A DNA stretch of 64,000 bases, taken from Flavobacteriaceae bacterium (GTDB lineage: Bacteria > Bacteroidota > Bacteroidia > Flavobacteriales > Flavobacteriaceae). The stretch covers positions 62,001 through 126,000 of the forward strand of contig JABHWD010000020.1 in assembly GCA_018657955.1 (NCBI GenBank). The letters are read 5' to 3'. The first letter of the stretch is position 1, and the number at the start of each line of letters is the position of its first letter. The notes under the pieces are model-generated. The model was given only the letters and a program-made list of their open reading frames with translations, searched no databases and was not told the origin of the DNA. Made by a program: the position numbers and the translations under genes. Of this stretch, positions 9,196-18,734 are shown piece after piece.

Positions 9196-11412
9196 TTAAT
9201 GAGTGTTTATAATATTATTTAAAGTACTGCTAGGTCTCATTATTTTTTCAACATTCTTAATGTTTGTGGAATAATATCCCCCAAGATCAACTCTTTCTCC
9301 TTGATTTTCATTCAGCTCTTTAATTATTGTTGATTCATTTTTATTTAAAAGAAGGTGCATTTCCTGAAATTCTTCTTTTAGTTTAATATTTTCATTTTGA
9401 ATTGATAGTGCTTCTGACCAATATAAAGCTAAATAGTAGTGACTACCTCTGTTATCAAGCTCTCCAACCTTTCTAGACGGAGACTTGTTAGTCATTAACA
9501 ATTTCTCTATTGCCAATCCTAAGCATTTTGAAAGAACTAATGCATTAGAATTCTTAAACATTTTTCCTAAATGATCTAATGAAACTTCTAAGGCTAAAAA
9601 TTCCCCTAATGAATCCCATCTTAAATGATTTTCTTCAATAAGTTGTTCAACATGTTTAGGAGCAGAACCACCAGCTCCAGTTTCAAACAACCTGCCACCT
9701 TTCATTAAAGGCACTATTGAAAGCATTTTCGCACTTGTCCCTACTTCTAAAATTGGGAATAAGTCAGTTAAATAATCTCTTAAAACATTTCCTGTAACAG
9801 AAATGGTATTCTTTCCAGCATTTATTCTTTCTAAAGTATAATTAGTTGCATCATATGGGGATAATATTTTTATTTCAAGATTCTCAAGGTTATGTTCTTT
9901 TAAATAAAGATGTACTTTTTCTATTAATTCAATATCATGAGATCTTGTATTATCTAACCAAAAAATTACAGGATCTTTTGTTGCTATTCCTCTTTCAACT
10001 GCAAGTTTAACCCAATTTTTTATTGGCTCATCTTTTACCTGACACATACGCCATATATCTCCTTTACTCACCTTTTGTTGAATAAGTGTATCTCCATTGG
10101 TATCTTTTATATTAACATAACCATTATTCTCTATTTCAAATGTTTTATCATGAGATCCATATTCCTCGGCTTTTTTTGCCATTAGTCCAATATTTGAAAC
10201 ACTTCCCATTAATTCAGGATTAAAAGCTCCATTTTTTTTACAAAAATCTATAGTAGCTTTATATATTGATGCATATGAACTATCAGGTATAATCGCTTTT
10301 GTATCCATCATTTGATTATTTCTATTCCACATTTTTCCAGAAGTTCTAATCATTGCTGGCATAGAAGCATCAATAATGATGTCACTTGGAACATGTAGAT
10401 TTGAGATTCCTTTTTCAGAATTTACCATTGCTAAATATGGACCTTGTTCAAAAGCTAGGTTAATATCCTTTTTAATCGCTTTCGATATTTTACTATCGAG
10501 GGATTCAATTTTGCTTAATAACACGCCGATACCATCATTTGGATTTACTTCAATTGTATTTAGAATTTTTGAATATTTTTGAAAAATATTTTTGAAAAAT
10601 ATTTTAACTACATGACCGAATAAAATAGGGTCACTAACCTTCATCATTGTAGCTTTTAGGTGAATTGAAAGAAGTAAGTTATTGTCTTTTGCGTCACGAA
10701 TTTCATTTTCTATAAAATCTAATAAATCTTTTTTATTTAAGACAGAGGCATCGATAATTTCATTTCCCTCAATTGTAAGATTATCTTTTAGAATTTTCTC
10801 TTTTCCACTTATATCAATATGTGAAATACAAACATCTATCTTATTTTTTATAGTTAGAGATTTTTCATTATTTCTAAAATCACCAGATTTCATAGTAGAT
10901 ACGTGAGTTTGTGATTTCTTGTCCCATTTCCCCATTGAATGAGGGTTTCTTTTAGCATAATTTTTAACTGCATTAGGTACTCTTCTGTCAGAATTTCCTT
11001 CTCTTAATACAGGATTGACTGCACTGCCTGTAATTAAATCATATTTTTTTTTAATTCCTTTTTCAGAATTATTTACTGGATCATCAGGATATTCAGGTAT
11101 ATTATAGCCTAACTGTTGTAGTTCTTTTATAGCGTTTTTAATTTGTGGGATAGAAGCACTTATATTTGGGAGCTTTATTATGTTTGCATTAATGTCATTA
11201 ACAAGGTTTGCTAAATACTTTAAATCATCTTCTACAATTTGATTATTTTTTAAATTTTCAGAAAAATTAGCTAAAATTCTTGAGGAAAGTGAAACATCTC
11301 TAGTTTCTGTATTTATTTTAGAAGATTTTGTAAATGCTTTTACTATTGGCAAAAAAGATATGGTTGCTAAAGCAGGAGCTTCATCTGTCTTAGTATAAAT
11401 AATTTTAGACAT
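9196..11412 (-). CDS. icd: NADP-dependent isocitrate dehydrogenase, monomeric type
   Basis: Oxidises isocitrate to 2-oxoglutarate and CO2 with NADP+. At 738 residues it belongs to the large single-chain family, not the 415-residue dimeric one. Characteristic runs are [14 protein letters not shown] at the N-terminus, [28 protein letters not shown], and [17 protein letters not shown] near residue 575. No frameshift is seen. The candidate RNA and its terminator lie just upstream, so transcription probably starts within 11413-11480. Confidence 0.95.
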   Translation of the reverse strand: MSKIIYTKTDEAPALATISFLPIVKAFTKSSKINTETRDVSLSSRILANFSENLKNNQIVEDDLKYLANLVNDINANIIKLPNISASIPQIKNAIKELQQLGYNIPEYPDDPVNNSEKGIKKKYDLITGSAVNPVLREGNSDRRVPNAVKNYAKRNPHSMGKWDKKSQTHVSTMKSGDFRNNEKSLTIKNKIDVCISHIDISGKEKILKDNLTIEGNEIIDASVLNKKDLLDFIENEIRDAKDNNLLLSIHLKATMMKVSDPILFGHVVKIFFKNIFQKYSKILNTIEVNPNDGIGVLLSKIESLDSKISKAIKKDINLAFEQGPYLAMVNSEKGISNLHVPSDIIIDASMPAMIRTSGKMWNRNNQMMDTKAIIPDSSYASIYKATIDFCKKNGAFNPELMGSVSNIGLMAKKAEEYGSHDKTFEIENNGYVNIKDTNGDTLIQQKVSKGDIWRMCQVKDEPIKNWVKLAVERGIATKDPVIFWLDNTRSHDIELIEKVHLYLKEHNLENLEIKILSPYDATNYTLERINAGKNTISVTGNVLRDYLTDLFPILEVGTSAKMLSIVPLMKGGRLFETGAGGSAPKHVEQLIEENHLRWDSLGEFLALEVSLDHLGKMFKNSNALVLSKCLGLAIEKLLMTNKSPSRKVGELDNRGSHYYLALYWSEALSIQNENIKLKEEFQEMHLLLNKNESTIIKELNENQGERVDLGGYYSTNIKNVEKIMRPSSTLNNIINTH

Positions 11413-11479
11413 TTAAATATCAAAAAATTAGTTTTTCAAAGATAATGATTGACATTGAGAAATAACAGTAAATACAGAA

Positions 11480-11534
11480 CAGATATAAAAAACAAAAGCC
11501 ATATTATTGTAGTTTCCTACTTTAATATGGCTTT
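11480..11534 (-). terminator. Strong intrinsic terminator (minus strand)
   Basis: Read on the minus strand, AAAGCCATATTA (11534-11523) pairs with TAATATGGCTTT (11506-11495). An inner GTAG/CTAC pairing closes a GAAA loop, and the stem is followed by TTGTTTTTTAT. The stem has about 16 pairs plus the U-rich tail. It lies 70-80 bp before the icd start, so it ends a transcript made from the gap, not icd. Confidence 0.8.
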
Positions 11535-11960
11535 CTATGAATTCACTTTGTAATCAATTCCCCATTACTGGTTGTGACAGAATTTGCATTTTGTCTTGAT
11601 TTCATTGCTCATTCATTCAGAATCGGGTTTCTTTGGTTTGCCTTGGAGATTGCTCTCTTTTGCTTGCATTTCTACCTGATTCCGGTTTAATTGTTTTCTA
11701 TTTGTTCTTATTTTCCACTCTCATTTGCATGGGAGTCTCTTTTAGAACTTTGCTCTTAAGTTCATCTATCCAGCGAACTTTCAAGATTTGCTTTTGAGCA
11801 TTTTTACTTTAGATCATAAATATTGTGCAGGCACACTCTTTATATTCTAAAGCATTGCTTTGGCTTTCCGCTTGCGCAGTCCGCTTTCTGCTTTTTTGAA
11901 AACAATTTTGTGTAAAAGAACGTTTCTTACTTTGAACTTGTATCGTTGCCGATTTTAGCA
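11490..11960 (-). ncRNA. Candidate structured RNA in the rplS-icd gap
   Basis: The 668-bp gap 11413-12080 has no reading frame of gene length. It is richer in G+C than its surroundings (30-43 % per 60-base line, against about 25 % in neighbouring coding lines I counted). It is strongly purine-rich on the minus strand and ends in a good terminator. Local hairpins are visible, such as AAAGC-ATT-GCTTT and GTGC-AG-GCAC near 11826-11865. Three short frames exist, including a 20-residue one at 11605-11543 beginning MKSRQNANS. I could not match it to tmRNA, RNase P RNA, SRP RNA or 6S RNA. The 5' end is a guess. Confidence 0.35.
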
Positions 11961-12053
11961 ATTGCTTCAAATTCGTTAGATCTAATATAGACTAATAATT
12001 ACTAAAACCATTCAATATTATAAAAGTTAATTTCAACATGTTTTAAACTACAA

Positions 12054-12073
12054 TTATTAACAATTGTTAATAA
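12054..12073. repeat. 20-bp perfect palindrome after rplS
   Basis: TTATTAACAATTGTTAATAA equals its own reverse complement. It lies 8 bp beyond the rplS stop, at the upstream edge of the candidate RNA region. It could be an operator for a dimeric regulator or a weak terminator. It has no clear U-tract. Confidence 0.55.
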
Positions 12074-12080
12074 GTTAAAA

Positions 12081-12431
12081 TTAATTTCTTTTTTCTTGAA
12101 TTTTAGCTTTTTTACCTGTAAGATTTCTGAAGTAAAATATTCTAGCTCTTCTAACTTTCCCTTTTTTGTTTAATTCAATTTTTTGAATTAAAGGTGAATT
12201 AACTGGAAATATTCTCTCTACACCAATAGAACCTGACATTTTTCTTATTGTAAAGGTTTCAGTAGAAGAGCTTCCTCTTCTTTGTAAAACAACTCCCTTA
12301 AAAAACTGGACACGTGTTTTATTTCCTTCTTTAATTTCGTAATAGACAGTTATCGTATCTCCAGAACTAAATGTTGGATATGTTTTTTTTGTAACAAATT
12401 CATCTTCTACAAAATTAATTAATGAGCTCAT
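12081..12431 (-). CDS. rplS: 50S ribosomal protein L19
   Basis: A large-subunit protein at the 30S-50S interface. It has 116 residues of normal length, with SGDTITVYYEIKEGNKTRVQFFKGVV, TFTIRKMSGSIGVERIFP and the basic end KVRRARIFYFRNLTGKKAKI. It lies downstream of trmD on the same strand, an order known from many bacteria. A 124-bp spacer containing an inverted repeat separates the two genes. Confidence 0.97.
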   Translation of the reverse strand: MSSLINFVEDEFVTKKTYPTFSSGDTITVYYEIKEGNKTRVQFFKGVVLQRRGSSSTETFTIRKMSGSIGVERIFPVNSPLIQKIELNKKGKVRRARIFYFRNLTGKKAKIQEKRN

Positions 12432-12468
12432 TTTTAAAATTTTAAATTATATCAAGATAACGTGAACA

Positions 12469-12507
12469 ATTTTTGCTGAGAGGTTAGCTTGAAACGCCAG
12501 CAAAAAT
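12469..12507 (-). promoter_or_regulatory. Inverted repeat in the rplS leader, possible L19 autoregulatory element
   Basis: A 10-bp perfect stem ATTTTTGCTG / CAGCAAAAAT encloses a 19-base loop and sits 38 bp before the rplS start. The loop (minus strand GCGTTTCAAGCTAACCTCT) is richer in G+C than the surroundings. Ribosomal-protein leaders are commonly bound by their own product. That role here is inference from position and structure only. Confidence 0.45.
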
Positions 12508-12555
12508 AGCAATAAAATGAGAATTAACAATTATAATTTTATTCTTTATAAAAAA

Positions 12556-13227
12556 TTATTTCAGATCAGGCCTTTTATTTTTAGTTACCTCTATTGCTTT
12601 ATCCATTCTCCATTTTTCTATTTTCTCAGTATTTCCACTGATTAATATTTCAGGGACTTCCCATCCTTTATATTCCCTAGGCCTTGTATATATAGGAGAA
12701 GAAAGCAGGTTATCTTGAAATGAGTCTGTAAGTGCAGAAGTTTCATCTCCAATAACTCCAGGAATCAATCTAATTATACTATCACAAAGGATAACGGCAG
12801 CGAGTTCACCACCCGATAAAACATAATCACCAATAGAAATTTCCTTTGTAATTAAATTATCTCTTATTCTTTGGTCTATTCCTTTATAATGTCCACATAG
12901 AATAATTATATTATTAAGCATAGAAAAGTTATTCGCAATTGATTGATTTAATTTTTCTCCATCAGGTGATAGATAAATCACTTCATCATATTTCCTTTCA
13001 TTTTTTAATTTAGAAATACACTTATCAATTGGTTCAATCATCAATACCATTCCTGCTCCACCTCCAAATTGATAATCATCTACAGATTTGTATTTATTAT
13101 TTGAATATTCCCTTAGATTATGAATTTTAACGTTTACAATACCTTTATCAATACTATTCTTAAGTATAGAAGATTCAAAAGGACTTTTTAATATTTCAGG
13201 GACTACAGTAATTATATCAATTCTCAT
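12556..13227 (-). CDS. trmD: tRNA (guanine-37-N1)-methyltransferase
   Basis: Methylates G37 next to the anticodon using S-adenosylmethionine, preventing +1 frameshifts. It has 223 residues with the SPOUT trefoil-knot motifs [23 protein letters not shown] and [15 protein letters not shown]. The N-terminal [11 protein letters not shown] and [13 protein letters not shown] are also conserved. It lies 23 bp downstream of the HtrA gene and upstream of rplS. Confidence 0.97.
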   Translation of the reverse strand: MRIDIITVVPEILKSPFESSILKNSIDKGIVNVKIHNLREYSNNKYKSVDDYQFGGGAGMVLMIEPIDKCISKLKNERKYDEVIYLSPDGEKLNQSIANNFSMLNNIIILCGHYKGIDQRIRDNLITKEISIGDYVLSGGELAAVILCDSIIRLIPGVIGDETSALTDSFQDNLLSSPIYTRPREYKGWEVPEILISGNTEKIEKWRMDKAIEVTKNKRPDLK

Positions 13228-13250
13228 AATTAATGATCTAAAAGGTAAAT

Positions 13251-14678
13251 TTATCTAAAATTAAACCTTTCTATAATATTATTATCATTAATTATTTCAA
13301 TATTAATTGGGTCATGATAATTTCTAGATATTAAAATCTTTTCAACATCTAATATTGTCTGTATTTTATTGCCATTAATTGACTTTACAATATTGCCAAT
13401 CTTAATTCCATAATCATTCCAATATTTTTTATAATTATCATTAAACTCGGATATTTTTACACCAGAAGAAACATTAAATTGTTTTAATTCATCTTTACTT
13501 ATGTTTTTCAATATTCCTATTAGATAAAATTGAATTCTTTCATTCTTGTTTAGCTTAACAGAAACTAATGTTTCTTTTGAATTGGTTTTTAATTTTATCT
13601 TAACTACATCATTAGGTCTTTTAGAGTTTAAATAACCTTTTAAATCAGAAAATTTATTTATACTTATTCCGTCAATTTGTTTAATAATATCTCCACTTTT
13701 AATTCCGGCAATATTTGCACCAGACCCCTCTTCAATAGAATTAATATAAAATCCTTCAGTATCTTTTATTCCTAACACTTTTGAAATTGAACTATTTAAA
13801 GAAGAACCAGTTACGCCAAGAAAACCATATTGAACAACTCCAAATTCCATAATATCTTCAATTACTTTTTTTGCAATATTGCTTGGAACAGCAAATGAGT
13901 AGCCAATATATGATCCAGTTTGAGATTGTATTGCTGTATTTATTCCAATTAATTGCCCTTTTGTGTTTACTAATGCTCCTCCTGAATTACCAGGATTAAC
14001 AGCAGCATCAGTTTGTATATATGACTGTGTTGTTCTTCCTGAAGGATCTAAATTTCTTGATTTAGCACTAATTATTCCTGCGGTAACAGTAGAATTCAAA
14101 TTAAAAGGGTTTCCTACAGCAAGTACCCATTCACCAATTTGTGTTGAATCACTATCACCAAAAGTAGCATAGGATAAAACCTCATTACTATTAATCTTTA
14201 ATAATGCAATATCATTTTTATCGTCACTTCCTATAAGTTCTGCATCAAATGTTTGATTACTATTTGTAGTCACTTCAATTTTATCAGCATTTTTTATAAC
14301 ATGTGAATTGGTTATTATATATCCGTCTGGGGAGATAATAACACCAGAGCCAGTGCCAATTAGTGGGCGTTGCTGCCTTCTGCCAAATATTAAATCCTCT
14401 AGACTAAAATCATTTGAAATATTTGATGAGTTTTTTACATGAACAACATTATCTATTGTTTTTTTTGCTATTTCTACAAAATCGGGTTTTTGAAAATTTA
14501 AATTTTGAAGATTATTCTTGTCAGAAGTTTGTAGATTATTTAATACAGGTATTTCGTTAATAACACTACTAGAAAGTAAATTTATTTTGGCTTCAATTGA
14601 TTTAAAATAGGTGTTAACTTTAATTCCAATAAATAAGCTTAGAATTAATGTTAAAAATAAGTACATAAATTTTTTCAT
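13251..14678 (-). CDS. HtrA/Deg-family serine protease with two PDZ domains
   Basis: An envelope quality-control protease. Of the 475 residues, one N-terminal hydrophobic segment (about 4-20) is a signal or anchor. The trypsin-like domain spans about 105-270 with triad His126 ([10 protein letters not shown]), Asp156 ([10 protein letters not shown]) and Ser232 (NPGNSGGAL). PDZ1 begins near FLGVTGSSL and continues through [16 protein letters not shown] more divergent PDZ2 follows. It is divergent from dapF across a 117-bp spacer that holds a perfect palindrome. It could be called degP or degQ, but the sequence does not decide. Confidence 0.94.
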   Translation of the reverse strand: MKKFMYLFLTLILSLFIGIKVNTYFKSIEAKINLLSSSVINEIPVLNNLQTSDKNNLQNLNFQKPDFVEIAKKTIDNVVHVKNSSNISNDFSLEDLIFGRRQQRPLIGTGSGVIISPDGYIITNSHVIKNADKIEVTTNSNQTFDAELIGSDDKNDIALLKINSNEVLSYATFGDSDSTQIGEWVLAVGNPFNLNSTVTAGIISAKSRNLDPSGRTTQSYIQTDAAVNPGNSGGALVNTKGQLIGINTAIQSQTGSYIGYSFAVPSNIAKKVIEDIMEFGVVQYGFLGVTGSSLNSSISKVLGIKDTEGFYINSIEEGSGANIAGIKSGDIIKQIDGISINKFSDLKGYLNSKRPNDVVKIKLKTNSKETLVSVKLNKNERIQFYLIGILKNISKDELKQFNVSSGVKISEFNDNYKKYWNDYGIKIGNIVKSINGNKIQTILDVEKILISRNYHDPINIEIINDNNIIERFNFR

Positions 14679-14711
14679 ATCTATAGGGTATTAATTGCAA
14701 CTATAAATCTA

Positions 14712-14743
14712 TTAAAAATCTAATTTTTAAATTAGATTTTTAA
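14712..14743. repeat. 32-bp perfect palindrome between htrA-like gene and dapF
   Basis: TTAAAAATCTAATTT, a TT centre, then AAATTAGATTTTTAA give 15-bp perfect arms. The repeat lies in the divergent spacer, 34 bp from the protease start and 52 bp from the dapF start. The position fits an operator acting on one or both promoters. A terminator role is unlikely because no gene ends here. Confidence 0.7.
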
Positions 14744-14781
14744 CGTACATTTAACAATCAAATTTTAGATTCAATTATTCC

Positions 14782-14789
14782 TATATTTG
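14782..14789 (+). promoter_or_regulatory. TAnnTTTG promoter element of dapF
   Basis: TATATTTG is an exact match to the Bacteroidota -7 element. It ends 6 bp before the ATG at 14796, so the transcript should start within a few bases of the start codon. This both supports that start and suggests a leaderless mRNA. I see no good TTG at the -33 position. Confidence 0.6.
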
Positions 14790-14795
14790 TTTTTA

Positions 14796-15608
14796 ATGAA
14801 AATCCAGTTTTACAAATATCAAGGAACAGGCAATGATTTTGTTATGGTTGATAACAGAGATGGATGCTTTAATTATAATAATACTGAATTTATTTCTAGT
14901 ATTTGTGACAGAAAATACGGAATAGGATGTGATGGATTAATTTTAATTGAAGATGATATTGATCTTGATTTTAATATGAGATATTTCAATTCAGATGGCT
15001 CACAATTAGGTATGTGTGGTAATGGAGCAAGATGTGTAACTCACTTTGCTAAAAAATTAGGGATTATAAATAACTCAGCAATTTTCCAAGCTATTGACGG
15101 TATTCATCATGCAGAAATTATAGATAACAACTACGCTAGAGTAAAAATGAATGATATTGATATGAGTAATTATGATTTAATAGATAAAAATTTTGATAAT
15201 ATATATTTGAATACCGGCTCTCCTCATCTTGTAATCAATTCTAACGATATTGATAAAATAGATGTCTTTAATGAGGGTAGGAAAATCAGATTTGATGATA
15301 CATATAAAAAGGAAGGTGTAAATATAAATTTTGTTGAGGTTGCTTCTGATAATTCATTATGCAAAGTAAGAACTTATGAAAGAGGTGTTGAAGATGAAAC
15401 TCTTTCATGTGGTACTGGGGCAATTGCAGTAGCAGTTGTTTTAAATTATTCTAATATAGTAAGCAAAAAAGAAATAAAAATTTCAATGAAAGGAGGAGAT
15501 CTTAATGTATCATTTGATAGAGTAGGAGATAACTTTTCTAATATTTGGTTATCTGGAGTTGTTTCTGAAGTTTATAAAGGAGAAATCAATGGAGATATTA
15601 AAAGGTAA
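14796..15608 (+). CDS. dapF: Diaminopimelate epimerase
   Basis: Converts LL- to meso-diaminopimelate for lysine and peptidoglycan synthesis. I chose the ATG at 14796 (MKIQFYKYQGTGNDFVMVDN); a TTG nine bases earlier would sit almost on the promoter. The 270 residues contain the catalytic cysteine pair, Cys74 in GMCGNGARCV and Cys205 in LSCGTGA, and the CDGLILIE segment. The last 20 bp overlap the acetyltransferase start, making a dapF-GNAT-mltG operon. Confidence 0.96.
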   Translation: MKIQFYKYQGTGNDFVMVDNRDGCFNYNNTEFISSICDRKYGIGCDGLILIEDDIDLDFNMRYFNSDGSQLGMCGNGARCVTHFAKKLGIINNSAIFQAIDGIHHAEIIDNNYARVKMNDIDMSNYDLIDKNFDNIYLNTGSPHLVINSNDIDKIDVFNEGRKIRFDDTYKKEGVNINFVEVASDNSLCKVRTYERGVEDETLSCGTGAIAVAVVLNYSNIVSKKEIKISMKGGDLNVSFDRVGDNFSNIWLSGVVSEVYKGEINGDIKR

Positions 15609-16110
15609 AAACGTTTTTTTAAGAGCCTTAGAGCCTAAGGATATAGATTATTTATTTTCAACAGAAAATAATGAAAATTTTTGGGAGATAAGTAATACAT
15701 CCCAACCATTTTCGAAACATACATTATCAAAATATCTAGAAAAGTCGCATTTAGATATCTATCAAATTAATCAATTAAGGTTAGTAATTTCAGATTATAA
15801 CAATATTTCTTTAGGATTAATTGATCTATTTGATGTAGACTTTAAAAATTTAAAGGCTGGAGTGGGAATACTTATTAATAAAACTAATAGAGACAAAGGA
15901 TATGCTAAAGAGGCATTAGAAAAACTAATAGAATATAGTTTTAAATACTTAAATCTCCATCAATTGTATTGTAATATCATTGAAGACAACATGCCTAGTA
16001 TTAGTTTGTTTAAGAGTTTGGGTTTTAAAGAAGTAGGGTTAAAGAAAGATTGGGTGTATTTTAAAGGAGAGTATAAAAACGAATATTTATTTCAATTAAC
16101 ATGTATATAA
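15589..16110 (+). CDS. GNAT N-acetyltransferase, RimJ/RimL type
   Basis: A probable acetyl-CoA-dependent N-acetyltransferase of 173 residues starting MEILKGKNVFLRALEPKD. The start overlaps the dapF end by 20 bp and fits the family better than upstream in-frame codons. The acetyl-CoA loop appears as NRDKGYAKEALEKLIEYSF, followed by NLHQLYCNIIEDNMPSISLFKSLGF, the usual RimJ/RimL ending. The substrate is unknown. It overlaps mltG by 10 bp, and its place between two cell-wall genes hints at, but does not prove, a related role. Confidence 0.85.
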   Translation: MEILKGKNVFLRALEPKDIDYLFSTENNENFWEISNTSQPFSKHTLSKYLEKSHLDIYQINQLRLVISDYNNISLGLIDLFDVDFKNLKAGVGILINKTNRDKGYAKEALEKLIEYSFKYLNLHQLYCNIIEDNMPSISLFKSLGFKEVGLKKDWVYFKGEYKNEYLFQLTCI

Positions 16111-17132
16111 AAAAAATAGTTTTTGCTATATCAATGATTGGGTTGATCGTGATGGGTGGATTCTCTTATTACATATACAATATAATGTTTGCTTCTAATA
16201 CTGCATTTAATCAAGAGATTAAATACATATATATTAGGACAGGTTCTGATTATAATGATTTAATACAAGAATTAAGAAAACACTTAAAAGACCCCTCTAG
16301 TTTTAGTGTTTTAGCTAAAAGAAAAAACTATACAAATAATATAAGACCTGGAAAATTCATTATTAAAAAAGGAATGAATAATAATGAAATAATAAATTCA
16401 ATTCGATCTAATAATGTAACAGTTGATTTAATATTTAATAACGCTAAAAACATACATGATTTAGCTTCAATTGTTTCAAAACAAATAGAAGCTGACAGTA
16501 TTTCATTAGCCAATACATTTTTTGAAAAAAACAATGGTTTTAATGATAAAACATTATTATCAATGTATCTCCCAAATAGCTATAATTTGTATTGGAATAC
16601 TAGCTCTGAGGATTTTAAAAAAAGAATGTTAAAGGAATATGAGAATTTTTGGAGTATAGATAGATTAAATAAGGCTAAAGAAATTCCTTTAACACCAACT
16701 GAAGTAATGATTTTAGCTTCAATAGTAAATGAGGAGTCAAAAGAAATAAGTGAATTATCAACTATTGCAGGTGTCTATATAAATAGGTTAAAAAACAATT
16801 GGTTATTGCAGGCAGATCCAACAGTAAAATTCGTTGCATATAAGGATCCAAAATATAAAAATACTGTTATACGAAGAGTACTAAATAAACATTTGAGAAT
16901 AGACTCAGAGTACAATACATATATCTACAAGGGATTGCCTCCAGGATTAATTTCAATGCCATCAATAACATCAATTGATGCAGTACTTAATTATGAAAGC
17001 CATGAATATTTTTATTTTGCAGCAGATCCAGAAAACCCTGGTTTTCATAATTTCGCAAAGAATCTTAGGGAGCATAGATCAAATGCAAGAAAATATCAAA
17101 AGGCATTATCAAAAAAAGGAATAAAAAAATAG
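16101..17132 (+). CDS. mltG: Endolytic murein transglycosylase MltG
   Basis: A membrane-anchored lytic transglycosylase that cuts nascent glycan strands and sets their length. Of the 343 residues, one N-terminal helix (about 5-27) is followed by a LysM-like region and the YceG catalytic domain. The catalytic Glu is 211 or 212 in ILASIVNEES, followed by AGVYINRLKNNWLLQADPTV and YIYKGLPPGLISMPS. The start overlaps the preceding acetyltransferase gene. It converges on dnaA with a 25-bp gap. Confidence 0.95.
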   Translation: MYIKKIVFAISMIGLIVMGGFSYYIYNIMFASNTAFNQEIKYIYIRTGSDYNDLIQELRKHLKDPSSFSVLAKRKNYTNNIRPGKFIIKKGMNNNEIINSIRSNNVTVDLIFNNAKNIHDLASIVSKQIEADSISLANTFFEKNNGFNDKTLLSMYLPNSYNLYWNTSSEDFKKRMLKEYENFWSIDRLNKAKEIPLTPTEVMILASIVNEESKEISELSTIAGVYINRLKNNWLLQADPTVKFVAYKDPKYKNTVIRRVLNKHLRIDSEYNTYIYKGLPPGLISMPSITSIDAVLNYESHEYFYFAADPENPGFHNFAKNLREHRSNARKYQKALSKKGIKK

Positions 17133-17157
17133 ATTTTATAATTTATGAATAATAAAT

Positions 17158-18585
17158 TTATACAGATAATTTTTTACCTAAATCTTCAACAAATTGCCTA
17201 AAATGCTTGTCTGTTGAAGAAAGGTTGTCAACGGTTTTACATGCATGAAGTACAGTCGCATGATCTCTCTTACCAATTTGAGACCCAATACTTGCCAATG
17301 AAGCTTTAGTGAACTTTTTAGCAAAGAACATAGCTAGTTGTCTTGCCTGAACAATATGTCTCTTTCTAGTTTTTGATTGGAGTGTTTCAATATCCATTTG
17401 AAAATAATCGGAGACAATTTTTTGGATATAATCAATTGAAACTTCTCTTTTCGTATTTCTTACAAACTTTTCAATTATTTGTTTTGCTAATTCTATTGTA
17501 ATTTCTTTTTTATTAAAAGATGCTTGTGCAATCAATGATATTATAGCTCCTTCAAGTTCTCTAACATTACTTTTAATATTCTTGGCAACATATTCAATTA
17601 CTTCATCATTCATTTCAATTCCATCACGATACAATTTATTTTTTAAGATAGAAATTCTTGTTTCAAAATCTGGATGTTGTAATTCAGCTGAAAGACCCCA
17701 TTTAAACCTAGACAATAATCTAAGTTCAATATCTTGCATGTCAACTGGAGCTTTGTCACTAGTTAAAATTACTTGTTTTCCATTTTGATGTAGATGATTA
17801 AATATATGGAAGAATACATCTTGAGTTCCAGGTTTCCCAGAGAAAAACTGAATGTCATCAATAATTAAGACATCAATAATTTGATAAAAGAAGATAAAAT
17901 CATTTCTATTATTTTTTTTGACTGATTCTACATATTGTTGAGTAAATTTTTCAGCTGTTGTATATAAAACAGTTTTTTCAGGATATTTATTCTTTACGTC
18001 AATTCCTATTGCATTTGCTAAATGAGTTTTACCTAGACCAACGCCGCCAAAAACTAAAAATGGATTAAATGAAGTTCCTCCAGGTTTGTTAGCAACAGCC
18101 ATTCCAGCGTTTCTTGCTAATCTGTTTGAATCACCCTCAAGGAAGTTTTCAAAAGAATAATTTGGATTTAATTGAGATTCAATTTTTACATTTTTAATTC
18201 CAGGAATTACAAATGGATTCTTTAATTCGGGAACAGATTTATTAATTGATCTTGTTGCGTGTTGTGGTTTTATATCAGCTGCACCAGAACTAGGTATTTT
18301 TTCTGTAAATGGCTGATTATTTCCATAAGTGTTTTGCATTTTAATAACGTACACTAACTTTGCATTTTCACTTAGAGTTTTTTGTAAGGCTACCTTTAAT
18401 AGTTTAACATAATGTTCTTCTAGCCATTCATAAAAAAATTTACTTGGAACTTCAATACTCAAAACATCATCTTCTAACTTAACAGCCTTAATAGGCTCAA
18501 ACCAAGTTTTATATGCTTGTGGCTGTATGTTGTCTTTTATAAACTTGAGACATTTGGACCATACAGAATCAGCAGTTACATTCAT
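17158..18585 (-). CDS. dnaA: Chromosomal replication initiator protein DnaA
   Basis: Binds and melts the replication origin. The 475 residues include domain I at 1-90 and a linker. The AAA+ domain has Walker A FGGVGLGKTHLAN near 179-191 and Walker B VLIIDDIQFF. The C-terminal DNA-binding domain carries the signature GKRDHATVLHACKT. The 149-bp spacer upstream has no recognisable DnaA boxes, so oriC is probably elsewhere. ribD lies upstream on the same strand. Confidence 0.97.
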   Translation of the reverse strand: MNVTADSVWSKCLKFIKDNIQPQAYKTWFEPIKAVKLEDDVLSIEVPSKFFYEWLEEHYVKLLKVALQKTLSENAKLVYVIKMQNTYGNNQPFTEKIPSSGAADIKPQHATRSINKSVPELKNPFVIPGIKNVKIESQLNPNYSFENFLEGDSNRLARNAGMAVANKPGGTSFNPFLVFGGVGLGKTHLANAIGIDVKNKYPEKTVLYTTAEKFTQQYVESVKKNNRNDFIFFYQIIDVLIIDDIQFFSGKPGTQDVFFHIFNHLHQNGKQVILTSDKAPVDMQDIELRLLSRFKWGLSAELQHPDFETRISILKNKLYRDGIEMNDEVIEYVAKNIKSNVRELEGAIISLIAQASFNKKEITIELAKQIIEKFVRNTKREVSIDYIQKIVSDYFQMDIETLQSKTRKRHIVQARQLAMFFAKKFTKASLASIGSQIGKRDHATVLHACKTVDNLSSTDKHFRQFVEDLGKKLSV

Positions 18586-18734
18586 GCAGAAAAATTAAGT
18601 TAGTTAGCTTTAACGAAACCTTAAAATTAAATTAAGATTTGGACTAGCAAATATGTAAACAAATTTTAAATAAAAAAAATTCAAAAGGCTTGTTTTTTAA
18701 TTTTTTTTTTTTGTTTGCATTGTTTTGCATGAAA

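Noticed and set aside
11413-12080. tmRNA, RNase P RNA or 6S RNA in the gap
   Set aside because: No tRNA-like ends with CCA, no tag-peptide frame, no GAGGAAAGTCC core and no 6S-like bubble could be found on either strand.
18586-18734. Possible replication origin next to dnaA
   Set aside because: The spacer is AT-rich with a T13 run and a TTTGCAT direct repeat, but I found no DnaA boxes (TTATCCACA-like) and the flanking genes are not typical of an origin in this phylum.
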